Shown: positions 26,851 to 36,361, counted from the first letter of the stretch. The stretch: DNA of 64,000 nt from an uncultured Sphaerochaeta sp. (GCF_963677075.1 NZ_OY781873.1:930001-994000), one strand, 5' to 3'. Translations and numbers: made by a program. The notes: a model not told the origin generated them from the letters alone.

Positions 26851-27072
26851 TCAGTTTCGACCAGCATCGAGGAAGTTCATGATCTCCTGGAAACTCTTGC
26901 CGCTCCTGATGAACGCTTCCATTATCTGACGGGCCTGATGCTCCTTCTTCTGCACCATGAGGTTCTCCAGATTGTCAGCTACGGCATCGTATTTCGCTTT
27001 CGCCTTCACCAGGTCTTCCTGGGCCTTGGCGATCTGTGCCTCAATTGAATCAATACTCTTCGTTCTCGCCAT
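26851..27072 (-). CDS. Small coiled-coil protein carried by the IS1634-type element
   Basis: 73 residues from MARTKSIDSIEAQ, preceded by AAGGAG. An upstream Met at 27090 is possible. Residues ~8-45 are a charged heptad-like helix (IAKAQEDLVKAKAKYDAVAD), and the C-terminus reads SGKSFQEIMNFLDAG. The layout resembles DUF4315-like small proteins of mobile elements. Its start overlaps the end of the transposase gene, so it is translationally coupled. An accessory role in transposition is a guess. Confidence 0.65.
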   Translation of the reverse strand: MARTKSIDSIEAQIAKAQEDLVKAKAKYDAVADNLENLMVQKKEHQARQIMEAFIRSGKSFQEIMNFLDAGRN

Positions 27073-28798
27073 CTTCATCATCTCCTTCATAATCGGGCAA
27101 TCCCATCAGTGACCTGCCATCAGCAAGCAGCCTGCCGATCTCGGTTGCCTTGCGCCTTGCATAATTCTCATCCAGGCCGAAGGCACCCAGGATTGTTTTC
27201 TGCCTCTTGGTCACCGCATGATCCAGCCTGTAGGTCCCATTGTTCCTCCTGACCATCTCGATCTTCTCAAGTTCCCTGAGTGCCTCGGGAACCGTCATGT
27301 AGTTCGGTTTTGTCTCAAGCCTGAACAGCTCCTCCTTCAGGAGGGTGTAGATCCTGTTGCGTATGATGAGGGCCACGAACTCGATGAAGATCTTGGAAGA
27401 GAGTGCCTGCTGGGACTGCACCCGCATGCTCCTGCCTCCCAGGAAGGTCTTGTCTGAGCTGAAGAGTTTCTCCGAGGCGTCCCTTCCCTTGTACAGGATG
27501 AGCGCCTGCTCGGCACCCATCCTCTCGGAAGTGACAATGCAGAAGTAGCCGCACAGGGCCATTTCAGCCTCAATGACCGATGCCTTCTCTCTTGCGTAAA
27601 GAAACGTATCTTCCTTGCCGTAGTAGATGTCGAAATAATGCGTGATGTTCTTGCTGAAGGAGACCGCCCGGCCCTCGACACGCCTGAGAAGCTTCTTGTA
27701 GCCTTCGATCCTCTGTTCCAGCTTCTCCCGCTCGGCTGCCTGGCGCCCACTGTTGTAGTAGATGTGGAAATGGCGGTCCCTGGTGTCGTCCGCATACAAC
27801 CGGGCCCTGACCGTGGTCCCGTAGACCCTGTAGGAGCGGATGGCACATTCACGGGAGGTCTCGAAGGTGTGGATCCTGCTGGTGACCAGGGCCGAGACGA
27901 GATCCTTCATGCCCTTGACCATGATGATGAAGCTGTAGCCGTTCTCATCCATGTAGCGGATGTTCTCCTTGCTGAAGTACCCCCTGTCCAGGATGAAGCC
28001 CATCCTCTTGTACCCGTATTCGATCACCTTGTCGACCAGGAAGCTGAACTGGGAGACATCATTGATTGAGCCCGGGTACTCCTCATAGAACAGGGGGACC
28101 TGGTTGGTCTTGTCGAAGGCAAGGGCGAGATTGAAGATGGGGAGCCCCTTGTCGTCCTTGGCCTTGCCGAACTCAACGATGTCGACATCCCCCACCTGGC
28201 AGTTCTTGTTGGTCGAGTCGTAGGAGATGTACAGGCGCTGTCTCCTGTCCCGCCTGGCATTCCAGCTGTCCAGGAAGCCAATGGTATGGTCCCTTGTGAG
28301 GGAACCCAGCAGCCTGGAGACCTTCGAGTCGCTGTAGATCCTCATGTTGTGTGAGAACAGGGGATGGGAGAAGGCAAAGTCCGGATAGTATTGCGCTGCA
28401 TTGTCCTCATTGATGATGGAGAAACAGGCGAGGTCGAGCAGCAGGCCGCCATCCTTGCCGAGATGTCTCTCGAGCATGTGGGTGAGCCCATACTCCCGGG
28501 CCACCTTGTCAATGACCAGGTAGGCCCCGATCCTCAGGCAGCAGCTCCTGTAGGCCTGGGGTCTCTCCTCTGGAAGGACCGCAGAGGGGAAGTGGGTCTG
28601 GTAGTTCTCATTCGGGTACATCAGGGAGGCATCTTCCTTGCTGACCTTGCCGATGATCGCCCGCCTGGGGATGTTGAACTTACGGGCCGGGTCATATACC
28701 CGCTCATATTCGAACAGCACGAAGGAAGAACCACCTTTCCTCTTGATGGTGATCTTGCCCTTTATCTCAGGGATATTGATGGTGAAATCGTGGTACAT
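27050..28798 (-). CDS. IS1634-family transposase
   Basis: 582 residues with the long DDE layout of this IS4-superfamily group. The N-terminal region has FVLFEYERVYDPARKFNIPR. The catalytic Asp residues are in YISYDSTNKNCQVGD and FILDRGYFSKENIRYMDENG, and the Y..R..E..K block is in LILYKGRDASEKLFSSDKTF. The gene is intact with no frameshift, and the element has an exact target duplication, so it may still be active. It is GC-rich compared with the AT-rich glycan genes around it. Confidence 0.92.
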   Translation of the reverse strand: MYHDFTINIPEIKGKITIKRKGGSSFVLFEYERVYDPARKFNIPRRAIIGKVSKEDASLMYPNENYQTHFPSAVLPEERPQAYRSCCLRIGAYLVIDKVAREYGLTHMLERHLGKDGGLLLDLACFSIINEDNAAQYYPDFAFSHPLFSHNMRIYSDSKVSRLLGSLTRDHTIGFLDSWNARRDRRQRLYISYDSTNKNCQVGDVDIVEFGKAKDDKGLPIFNLALAFDKTNQVPLFYEEYPGSINDVSQFSFLVDKVIEYGYKRMGFILDRGYFSKENIRYMDENGYSFIIMVKGMKDLVSALVTSRIHTFETSRECAIRSYRVYGTTVRARLYADDTRDRHFHIYYNSGRQAAEREKLEQRIEGYKKLLRRVEGRAVSFSKNITHYFDIYYGKEDTFLYAREKASVIEAEMALCGYFCIVTSERMGAEQALILYKGRDASEKLFSSDKTFLGGRSMRVQSQQALSSKIFIEFVALIIRNRIYTLLKEELFRLETKPNYMTVPEALRELEKIEMVRRNNGTYRLDHAVTKRQKTILGAFGLDENYARRKATEIGRLLADGRSLMGLPDYEGDDEDGENEEY

Positions 28799-28958
28799 GC
28801 TGCCTCCTGTACGAGTTTAACGGTTACACTCAATCTTGTACAAGAATCATCGGTGAATTGCAACAAAAAAAGCCCGGAATTCGTTATGAAACCGAGCATT
28901 ATTCAACGAGAATGGAGTATTTCAGGGGTTTGAGTGTAACAAATCAGCAGAGCTCACA

Positions 28959-29205
28959 TGAAGGCTTGTTGCGTCACTTCCATCTCTTCCCCTGGCTTCC
29001 TGAAATATTCGGACAGCCTGTGTTGCTTCAAGCTGGAGGACTCACGCCCGACATCAAGTATTGTAAGGATTGTACGTCTGAAGTTCAACTTGCGCTCACG
29101 GGTAAAAGCCCTGGGGAAGGCTTCTGTTCTTGCCTTGGCGAGAAGGTTTGGGTTGTCAAATGCAACAACAAAACGATGGAACCAGGTACGGGAGAATATA
29201 TTCAT
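28959..29205 (-). pseudogene. IS4-family transposase, N-terminal part
   Basis: Residues MNIFSRTWFHRFVVAFDNPN through EVTQQAF form the N-terminus of the interrupted IS4-type transposase. The frame reads VTQQAF at the insertion point and continues as SKARNQIS in the other piece, after removal of the nested element and one TGAAG copy. A stop codon supplied by the inserted IS ends translation just past the junction. Confidence 0.88.
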
Positions 29206-29303
29206 GAGGTGCCCTCAGTTATACAATAATGATATCGTTATTATATTACATTTGGCCAAAAGAAAGAACATATATCTTTTGCTATTCATAGCTTGGAGAA
29301 AGA

Positions 29304-30407
29304 ATGAAAATTTTACATATTAATTCGTATTATGCAGCTAATGGATTCTATGAAAACCTTTATAATCAACAAATTAAGTTAGGTTATACAATAAAGGTCT
29401 TTTTACCTATCTTAAAAAATGAAAAGCTAAAATTCGATTACGGAGAGTATGTTGATATTTTTAGAGGTTATAGAACCCTTGATAGATTGTTTTTCATTCC
29501 CAAGCACCTTAAAATATTGAAGGAGTCTAAGAAAAGGTACAGTGCTGATTCATTTGATTTGATTCATGCTCATTCATTGATTTCAAATGGATTTGTTGCA
29601 CATGGATTGTCAAAGAAAATAGGGATTCCTTATATTGTGGCAGTACGTGATACTGATTTAAATTTCTTTTTAAAAAAATTTAGATTTCTTAAACCTTTAG
29701 CAAAAAGAATATTAGCGGATGCTTCAAGAATAATCTTTCTTTCACCAGGGTATCGAGAAGAAACAATCAAGTTATTATTTTCTAAAAAAGAAGAGTCTTC
29801 TATTAAGCAGAAAAGTGAGCTTATCCCCAATGGAATTGATGATTTCTGGTTGAATAATTTATCCGATAATCATCGAGCTAATCTCAATAAAAAAAATATT
29901 CAAATCATTACTGTAGGGCAGATTTGTCGGAGAAAAAACTTTAATACAGCTTGCCAAGCTGTGGAGATGTTGCATCAGGAAGGGTATAATATTTCTCATA
30001 AGATTATCGGTAAGGTCATTGATGATGGAATTCTTTCAGAAATTCTCACATATCCATTTGTTCAATATATTAATCATTTAAGTAAAGATAAGTTAATTGA
30101 ATATTATCGTGATTCACATGTATTTGTGTTACCTTCAATAACCGAAACCTTTGGATTAGTATATGGAGAATCATTATCTCAAGGTTTGCCAGTAATTTAT
30201 ACCAAAGGTCAAGGATTTGATGGTCAATTCGAGGAAGGGCATGTAGGATATCATGTTTATCCCAAAGACCCTGCTGATATTGCAGAAAAAATCAAATTAG
30301 TTCTTAATAATTATGAACACTTATCAAGCAATTGTGTTTCATCCGTTGAGAAGTTTGATTGGAGACGAATTGCTGAGCAGTATAAAGCAGTTTATGAGGG
30401 TATTTGA
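29304..30407 (+). CDS. Glycosyltransferase family 4 (GT-B)
   Basis: This 367-residue protein has the GT4 pattern: MKILHINSYYAANGFYENLY at the N-terminus, LIHAHSLISNGFVAHGLS, IPNGIDDFW, QIITVGQICRRKNF and the E-x7-E motif in SITETFGLVYGESLSQGLPV. It adds a sugar to the lipid-linked repeat unit. The gene is strongly AT-rich, marking the start of the most foreign-looking block. The IS4-type element lies upstream, so it was probably once directly downstream of the GT2 gene at 24971. Confidence 0.88.
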   Translation: MKILHINSYYAANGFYENLYNQQIKLGYTIKVFLPILKNEKLKFDYGEYVDIFRGYRTLDRLFFIPKHLKILKESKKRYSADSFDLIHAHSLISNGFVAHGLSKKIGIPYIVAVRDTDLNFFLKKFRFLKPLAKRILADASRIIFLSPGYREETIKLLFSKKEESSIKQKSELIPNGIDDFWLNNLSDNHRANLNKKNIQIITVGQICRRKNFNTACQAVEMLHQEGYNISHKIIGKVIDDGILSEILTYPFVQYINHLSKDKLIEYYRDSHVFVLPSITETFGLVYGESLSQGLPVIYTKGQGFDGQFEEGHVGYHVYPKDPADIAEKIKLVLNNYEHLSSNCVSSVEKFDWRRIAEQYKAVYEGI

Positions 30408-30563
30408 AAAAGATTCGATAATATTCTCTTAAACCCTACTCAAATACTAGTATATGATAAAGTCATGAATTGAGATAAATCCAACTGACAAGCAGTAATC
30501 ATCATCTCGTCGGTCCTATGAAAGGGAGACCACCTTCTGCACAATGATGGGCAGGAGGAATCG

Positions 30564-30902
30564 ATGAACGACAGGCGCAACCAATACTGCAAGATCAATG
30601 TTTCCGGGAGGAATCTTTCCCCAAAGGAAGCACAGGACTATGTATACAACGTCCAGGGATATCCAAGGGAGAAAACGGAGGAAGGGTTCTTCGAGGTGAA
30701 GAGCTCCTCGTATTCCGAGCGTCCGGCACCGACCTTCACCCAGGAAACACATGGACCGGCCAAGAAAGGACAGATCACGATCACGTTTGCCAACAAGGTA
30801 TCCACCATACGCATCTTGCGCATCGTGGGCAACTCTATTCGTATCTTTCTGGCCACTCCTGTCCAAGATTTGGGCTTAGTATACCTTCGCTGTAGTCCAT
30901 GA
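30564..30902 (+). CDS. Small protein of unknown function beside an IS element
   Basis: 112 residues, start ATG 30564, with a strong AGGAGG site 6 nt upstream. No family was recognised. The first 80 residues are charged and without membrane segments (RNQYCKINVSGRNLSPKEAQ). The C-terminus (STIRILRIVGNSIRIFLATP) is more hydrophobic and could be read past an old frameshift. It lies between the GT4 gene and an IS5-like element, is less AT-rich than the glycan genes, and could be the remnant of a mobile-element gene. The reverse-strand frames here look less convincing. Confidence 0.35.
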   Translation: MNDRRNQYCKINVSGRNLSPKEAQDYVYNVQGYPREKTEEGFFEVKSSSYSERPAPTFTQETHGPAKKGQITITFANKVSTIRILRIVGNSIRIFLATPVQDLGLVYLRCSP

Positions 30903-31065
30903 TTGCATGCATCTTGATGTAAGCGAGGAAGATTCTTCTTCTTTGACTCTTTCGGCATAAACCCTCCTATAGTTATCACCGGAATGGGGGGCAGTGGCCC
31001 CTGATGTGTCACCTTTTTGGAGGGTAGATCATTCCTCGTATAACGAAAAATAATCCATATATGAG

Positions 31066-32544
31066 GAGCCTCTTGCAAAATGAACGGCCATTGTAAATCG
31101 ACTTGCCTGGTCTGATTCATTATCGTCAAACAAAAGTGTCAAACTGGCTGAATTATGGCTTTGAGCGAAAAGTCACGCCAAATCTGCTGTCGGTCGAGCA
31201 TGAGAAGGCACACCTGTCCCACGACAGGTGGAATTGCTATCGTCTGTATGGTGCTACGCTGTCTTCTGTAAGCCTGGAAGGATGCAATACTGCAGTATCT
31301 TGATCGCCGCAAGACACAACACACCGGTCATCAGGCAATGGGCTACCTTATCAGGTCCCCGTACCATGATCTTCGAGGGGATCAGCCAATCCTTCAGATG
31401 GGCATTGGACCGTTCGACGGTGGAGCGTATCTTGAAGCGTTGCTTCTCAGCGGGAGAGAGAACGCGTTGCTGCTTGCGCCGCTTGTTCGGATCGATGATG
31501 GGGATCCTGCCACTTGTGATGATGAAATCCTTGATGGGTTTCGCATCATAGGCACTATCCATCAGTGAATACAGATGGGTAACCCGTTCACTGGACATCC
31601 GCTCCAAGGGAATGGCCGCTTGGCTGTCATGAACATTCGCACCGGTGACGATGGCACTGATGGGAATGCCGCTGTCAGTACCATCCAGATGCAGCTTGTA
31701 GCCCTTCCAATAATTGTTGTTGCCCTGGCTGTTTCGCTTGCATCCCCAGCTGCACAAGGTGTTCAGCTCACCGATCGCCTGTTCGGATGACTGTGCAAGT
31801 TGCTTCTCCAGAACGGATTGTTTCTTATCCCTCGGTTCAGTACCTTTCTTCGGTCTGTCACGTTTGCCCTTGGGCTTCACTTCCTTCTTGGTATTGGTTG
31901 CCTTTTCGCGTGTCTCGATCGCCGTTGAGTCACGACTGATGTGTCCCACGATGTGCCCACCCAGATACGACGATACTAATGGACCGAGAGTTTGTTCCAT
32001 GAGTCGATTCTGAGCATAGGAGGCGTATCTTCTGCTGAAGGTGGCTTCGCTGGGAACGGTGGAAAACCCACATATTTGCCTCAACGCAGGATCGCTGAGT
32101 AACCGGTTGCGTAGCGAGGTGACCGTGGCAATATTGAAGAATTGTTTGGCCAAGCAAGAACGGATCATCGCCATCTCATCATACGATTTGCGTCCGAGCA
32201 GGCTACCGGGGCGGTCGCATGCGGGCAGGAATTCCTCGATCACTTGCAGCAGTTGGATGAATGTGCGGTGCTCGTTGGTCACATATCCCTCGAAAATCTC
32301 CTGGATGTCGTAGGAAATGCCGAATACCATCTGGCAACCGCCCAGGATTTCTGTTATGCTTTTCATGGACCTGCTCTCCCCCTTATGTTTTTGTAGCTAA
32401 TAACGTTATAGAGGATTGCCAGGTCCATTTCCATATATTTTGGCCAACTTGGGCCTGTTTTGGACAATTTTGTGCACCCAAGGGCTCTCCCGAGCGCTTG
32501 GGATAGGAGAAATTACCAAACTTTTGCTATTTTGCAAGAGGCTC
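31066..32544 (-). mobile_element. IS5/IS1182-like insertion sequence, 1,479 bp
   Basis: The 16-bp inverted ends GAGCCTCTTGCAAAAT are perfect (31066-31081 and 32529-32544). TGAG occurs directly outside both ends (31062-31065 and 32545-32548) and looks like a 4-bp target duplication. The element holds one intact transposase gene and lies just upstream of the Wzy gene. Confidence 0.92.
31254..32366 (-). CDS. DDE transposase, IS5/IS1182-like
   Basis: 370 residues. An N-terminal DUF772-like region (RSCLAKQFFNIATVTSLRNR, GFSTVPSEATFSRRY) is followed by a basic linker (residues ~155-190) and the DDE domain: Asp in ISRDSTAIE, Asp in LMDSAYDAKP and Glu in RSTVERSNAHLKDW. The frame is complete, and the element has matching ends and target duplications, so it may be active. 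Confidence 0.9.
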   Translation of the reverse strand: MKSITEILGGCQMVFGISYDIQEIFEGYVTNEHRTFIQLLQVIEEFLPACDRPGSLLGRKSYDEMAMIRSCLAKQFFNIATVTSLRNRLLSDPALRQICGFSTVPSEATFSRRYASYAQNRLMEQTLGPLVSSYLGGHIVGHISRDSTAIETREKATNTKKEVKPKGKRDRPKKGTEPRDKKQSVLEKQLAQSSEQAIGELNTLCSWGCKRNSQGNNNYWKGYKLHLDGTDSGIPISAIVTGANVHDSQAAIPLERMSSERVTHLYSLMDSAYDAKPIKDFIITSGRIPIIDPNKRRKQQRVLSPAEKQRFKIRSTVERSNAHLKDWLIPSKIMVRGPDKVAHCLMTGVLCLAAIKILQYCILPGLQKTA

Positions 32545-32560
32545 TGAGCAAAGAGATTAT

Positions 32561-33940
32561 ATGATAGAAACTACTAAAATAAAAAGTGGACACCATTCAT
32601 CTATTGGTGCATATGTGTTTGATGTAAGAAGCAAGAAGGTAGGCTTGGGTTTTGCCCCCACTTTAATTGCCTTAATCGTTGCCAGTGTTATTTTTGTTAC
32701 AAAATACTATTTTGAGAGTGACTTAATTATATTAAGTTTGATTATTATAAGTTTCCTATTTGTTCTAACAAGAAATATAACAATAATACAGTTTTGTTTG
32801 GTGTTTCTTCCATTTAATACTAGTACAGCAGCATTTGGAAATTCTGTTATGTTGTATTGTCTTCTGTTTAGCTTATTATATACCATATTAAAATATGGAG
32901 TATTCTCTATCTCAAAAGTGCATTTAGATTTTTCCTTTTGGCTCATGTTGTTTCTAGTTCTGATAAGTGTTAAGAATATTGTTGTATATACTTCATTTCG
33001 CGATTTGACATTTATGATTTCTATTATAATGATTGGAATAATTATTAAGAATAATATAAGGTATAATACACTTGTGAATGAATTCATCCCCTACGGTATT
33101 GTAATTATAGCTTTTGGAATACTTCAATTGTTTACTGGGAATGGTGTTGGTATAAGATATGCGGGTAATGCTCTTAAAACACAACTGAGTGGTACATATG
33201 AACCGAATTATTATTCACTCTATCTAAATACTTTCTTGGCTGTGATACTTTTTTCTAAAGCTAGTATGAAATTTTTCTTTAAAGCATTTTTAATCATTAT
33301 CTCTTCTTTACTAGTTCTATTGGTACGTAGTAATACAGGAATACTTACTCTGCTGAGCATCTATACAATAAAAATTTTGTCTGATTTTTCGAATAAGGAT
33401 CAAACCAAACTAATTAAGCTTCTAAGTGTTTTGGTTTTTGGTATGATAGGATTGTTGGTAGTACCTGATATAGGTATTTCCATAATAAACAACTCAAGGC
33501 TTGTTCAGACAATATTGGGATTTTTAAATACTGGTGATGTAAATACGTTCACAACTGGTCGGGCAGGAATATGGTCGCAATATTTTCAGAGTTTCAATCA
33601 ACAATCTCTTATAGATAAATTATTTGGATCATCGCTTACAATATTTCGTGATAAATACGGAATAATTGCTTACACCCATAACTTCTGGGTGGATGTGCTT
33701 GTTGAGACAGGAATAATTGGGTTTGTTTTTTACTTTGTTTCATTAGTGATTATATATTACAGATATTTTAAGAATAAAAGAAAAGAATTGTCCCAGTTTT
33801 TTGGGTTAGCAATTTTACTAATCTTTATCTTATATTCATTGACTCTTAGCCTTTATTCCGAAAGGACTACCTGGACAATGGCTATCCTTCTATTATATCA
33901 ATCGCGTCGTAAAACGTCACACAATATGATGCATGTATAA
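32561..33940 (+). CDS. wzy: O-antigen polymerase (Wzy-like) integral membrane protein
   Basis: This 459-residue protein has about 11-12 hydrophobic segments and a large loop near residues 310-390 containing TGRAGIWSQYF and YTHNFWVDVLVETGIIGFVF. That loop pattern is typical of the Wzy/O-antigen ligase (PF04932) family. Wzy joins lipid-linked repeat units in the periplasm. The gene starts just downstream of the IS5-like element (start 17 bp after its end), so its original upstream region may have been displaced. It is extremely AT-rich. A WaaL-type ligase is the alternative, but with Wzx nearby Wzy is preferred. Confidence 0.8.
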   Translation: MIETTKIKSGHHSSIGAYVFDVRSKKVGLGFAPTLIALIVASVIFVTKYYFESDLIILSLIIISFLFVLTRNITIIQFCLVFLPFNTSTAAFGNSVMLYCLLFSLLYTILKYGVFSISKVHLDFSFWLMLFLVLISVKNIVVYTSFRDLTFMISIIMIGIIIKNNIRYNTLVNEFIPYGIVIIAFGILQLFTGNGVGIRYAGNALKTQLSGTYEPNYYSLYLNTFLAVILFSKASMKFFFKAFLIIISSLLVLLVRSNTGILTLLSIYTIKILSDFSNKDQTKLIKLLSVLVFGMIGLLVVPDIGISIINNSRLVQTILGFLNTGDVNTFTTGRAGIWSQYFQSFNQQSLIDKLFGSSLTIFRDKYGIIAYTHNFWVDVLVETGIIGFVFYFVSLVIIYYRYFKNKRKELSQFFGLAILLIFILYSLTLSLYSERTTWTMAILLLYQSRRKTSHNMMHV

Positions 33941-33994
33941 GGTTGTCTTTTAAGAGAATGTAAATATATTAGTATAGACAGGGCTAAATAAGAA

Positions 33995-34981
33995 ATGGAA
34001 AAAAAAACGAATAAAGTATTCTTTTCAATCATAATTCCTATTTATAATACTCAAGAGCATCTTGAGAAATGTATAGATTCTTGTGTAAATCAATCGTTTA
34101 ACATAGAAAGTTATGAAATTATACTAATAAATGATGGGTCTACAGATAAGAGTCAGATAGCTATTGATAAATATGTTCAAGAATATGAGAACATCCAATG
34201 TATTATACAAGAAAACCAAGGGCTAAGTCAGACAAGGAATAATGGTATAGAGATAGCACGTGGTCAATATATCTGGTTTGTAGATTCTGATGATTGGGTT
34301 GAAAGTTATAGTTTAGAAAAATTGTATAAGATTTGTATTAATAATCATCCAGATATTATTGCGTTTGGAGCTAAAAATTTTGTTGCAGATATGATTACTC
34401 GAGAAAGACCAATTACTATTAAGGGTAAGAAGATGTATTCAGGAGTAGACCTTATTGAGATGAATACCTTTCAGACATGTTCAACGTTTTATCTTTATTC
34501 AAGAGATTTTTTGAAAAGAAATGATCTAAATTTTTATCCAGATATCTATCATGAAGATGCAGAATTCATTCCTCGTGCACTGTTTGAAGCTGAATCTGTA
34601 TATCTGTTAGATCAAAATTTATATTGTGTGAATGAACGTGAAGGCTCAATTACACGTTCTTATATCCCTAAGAAAAGTGAAGATTTATTAATAGTTGCAG
34701 ATAATTTGATAGAATTTTTTTATAAAAAAAATTCCGTGACTCCTAGATTGCTGGCAAGTATGAATGCCCGAATCACTACGGCGTTAAATTCCTCTTTGCA
34801 CAATAGCAATTGTAATGTAGAAGATTTAACTTCTATAATAAGTAAGATTTCTGGAAACAAAATGTATATACATTGTTTTCTTGGGTCTCGATCTTTCAAA
34901 CATAAAGTTGAGGGAGTGCTGTTAAATTTCCCAAAGTTATTTATGTGCGTATATTCAATGTTGATTGCTAATGCTAAGTAA
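33995..34981 (+). CDS. Glycosyltransferase family 2
   Basis: 328 residues. The GT-A motifs are SIIIPIYNTQEHLEKCIDSC, ILINDGSTDKSQ, LSQTRNNGIEIARGQYIW and FVDSDDWVE (about residue 95). A later HEDAEFIPRALFEAE matches the catalytic-base region of this family. It probably adds one residue of the repeat unit. It lies 54 bp after wzy and 102 bp before the next gene. Confidence 0.88.
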   Translation: MEKKTNKVFFSIIIPIYNTQEHLEKCIDSCVNQSFNIESYEIILINDGSTDKSQIAIDKYVQEYENIQCIIQENQGLSQTRNNGIEIARGQYIWFVDSDDWVESYSLEKLYKICINNHPDIIAFGAKNFVADMITRERPITIKGKKMYSGVDLIEMNTFQTCSTFYLYSRDFLKRNDLNFYPDIYHEDAEFIPRALFEAESVYLLDQNLYCVNEREGSITRSYIPKKSEDLLIVADNLIEFFYKKNSVTPRLLASMNARITTALNSSLHNSNCNVEDLTSIISKISGNKMYIHCFLGSRSFKHKVEGVLLNFPKLFMCVYSMLIANAK

Positions 34982-35083
34982 AATAGATTTTACTTGATAG
35001 AAAAATTTAAAGATGGCAAATTGATGTGATTGGAAAAAAAAATTTAAAACAATAAATATGAATTTTAGGATATAATCAGTAGA

Positions 35084-36361
35084 ATGGATTTTTTGATTTA
35101 TTATGAACATATAGCTCGCGAAATTGAAACAGCATGCCTTTTGGCTGTTGAGCTACGTAGAAGAGGTTATACTGTTAAAATAACAAATATTTACTCATTA
35201 AGGCGCATGTACTATAGGCCAAAAGTCATAATTGTTCCATATTTGTATCATGATAATGATGTTTTCGAAATGAGTACGTTTTTATTGCAAAGAAGTCCTA
35301 AGATGGTTAATCTCCAGTTTGAACAAATTTTCAATCAAAAGGGAATTAGTTCAGATTTTTTTGTCCCCAGTGGTCTGGCTGCACATGCAATTCAAATTTG
35401 TTGGGGTCAATATTCTTATGATAGGTTACTTAAAAATGGCATTTCTGCTTCACGTCTCAAAACTACCGGTCATCCTAGTGTAGATATGAATTCTGATGTT
35501 TTTCGGAAAACATTATATAGTCGAGAAGAATTATCTAATATATATGGGATAAAGAATAATACAAAGTGGCATTTGTTTATTTCAAGTTTTTCATATACTA
35601 CTTTATCCAAAAAAGAACTGATTTCTATAGAAAAGAAAATAGGATCTGGGAAAGAATTTTATAGGCTCTCAAATGAGACCAAAATAGAATATCTGAAATG
35701 GGTAAAGGAGTTCCTTAAAAACAACAAAAATGATTCATTAATTTATAGACCTCATCCAAATGAAAAGCTATCCCAGGAATTAATTGAGATGAAAAAGGAA
35801 TGCCCGAATTTTTATTATGTAGGGGAATTATCTATAAGACAATGGATTTCAGTCTGCGATACCATAACTCTATGGATTAGTACCTCTATAGTTGATGCGT
35901 TTTATGCAAATAAGAATTGTTGTATTGTTCGTCCAATAAAGATACCTGCTGACTTAGAACCAGTATTGACAATTGGTGCCATTTTTACGAATACAAAGGA
36001 GGATTATTTTTATTATTTAAAATCAGGAAAATTAAGGTATGATGAATTTCCCATTAAGAGCGAAACAATAGAAAATTTTTATGGAGAAAAGTCTTTATGT
36101 GGAAAAATACATCGTCGAGTAGCTGATGTATGCGTTGATGCTTTAGATGATTGTCCTCTCAAAGTTGTTTATCCTAAAGGATATAAAATTAAGCGATTCT
36201 TACTAGATATTTTCGCCTCTTTTTGTGGGATAATTCCAGAAAAGGTAAATCTTGGTAGATATGAGGTATTCCATCAGAAAATGAGAAAAGAGAAGAAAAG
36301 CATTAATACGATTATTATGAAATATACAAATATTTTCGAAAAAACTTTTTTGTATGAATAA
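35084..36361 (+). CDS. Putative GT-B glycosyltransferase / polysaccharide-synthesis protein
   Basis: 425 residues without transmembrane segments. The N-terminus (MDFLIYYEHIAREIETACLL) and the motifs GHPSVDMNS and IYRPHPNEKLSQELIE resemble the CDP-glycerol-transferase, KpsC and surface-carbohydrate family of GT-B enzymes, where an RPHP-type motif lies in the nucleotide-binding half. It could transfer a sugar, sugar phosphate or the nonulosonic acid, since no standard sialyltransferase-like gene is present. The last 8 nt overlap the flippase gene. The function is uncertain. Confidence 0.55.
   Translation: MDFLIYYEHIAREIETACLLAVELRRRGYTVKITNIYSLRRMYYRPKVIIVPYLYHDNDVFEMSTFLLQRSPKMVNLQFEQIFNQKGISSDFFVPSGLAAHAIQICWGQYSYDRLLKNGISASRLKTTGHPSVDMNSDVFRKTLYSREELSNIYGIKNNTKWHLFISSFSYTTLSKKELISIEKKIGSGKEFYRLSNETKIEYLKWVKEFLKNNKNDSLIYRPHPNEKLSQELIEMKKECPNFYYVGELSIRQWISVCDTITLWISTSIVDAFYANKNCCIVRPIKIPADLEPVLTIGAIFTNTKEDYFYYLKSGKLRYDEFPIKSETIENFYGEKSLCGKIHRRVADVCVDALDDCPLKVVYPKGYKIKRFLLDIFASFCGIIPEKVNLGRYEVFHQKMRKEKKSINTIIMKYTNIFEKTFLYE

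Larger units (their letters stand above)
26810..28958 (-). mobile_element. IS1634-type insertion sequence, 2,149 bp, with 5-bp target duplication
   Basis: TGAAG flanks the element on both sides (26805-26809 and 28959-28963). The ends are imperfect inverted repeats of about 29 bp: TGTGAACTCTGC at the left and TGTGAGCTCTGC at the right read inward, and both contain GTTACACTCAA. It carries a 582-residue transposase gene and a small coiled-coil gene. It sits inside an IS4-type transposase gene. Confidence 0.92.
25754..29220 (-). mobile_element. IS4-type insertion sequence, interrupted by a nested IS1634-type element
   Basis: The element's transposase gene is in two pieces (25780-26804 and 28959-29205) around a second IS. 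Its outer ends are only approximate. AACTTAAG near 25754 and the inverted-like CTCAGTT ending near 29220 resemble each other weakly, and no clear target duplication was seen. Confidence 0.6.

Noticed and set aside
27218..28933. Long open frames on the plus strand opposite the IS1634-type transposase
   Set aside because: They are antisense shadows of a GC-rich gene. The minus-strand protein has full family motifs and the plus-strand translations match nothing.
30638..31129. 163-codon minus-strand frame overlapping the small gene at 30564
   Set aside because: It overlaps a plus-strand gene with a much better ribosome site, and part of it runs into the end of the IS5-like element.
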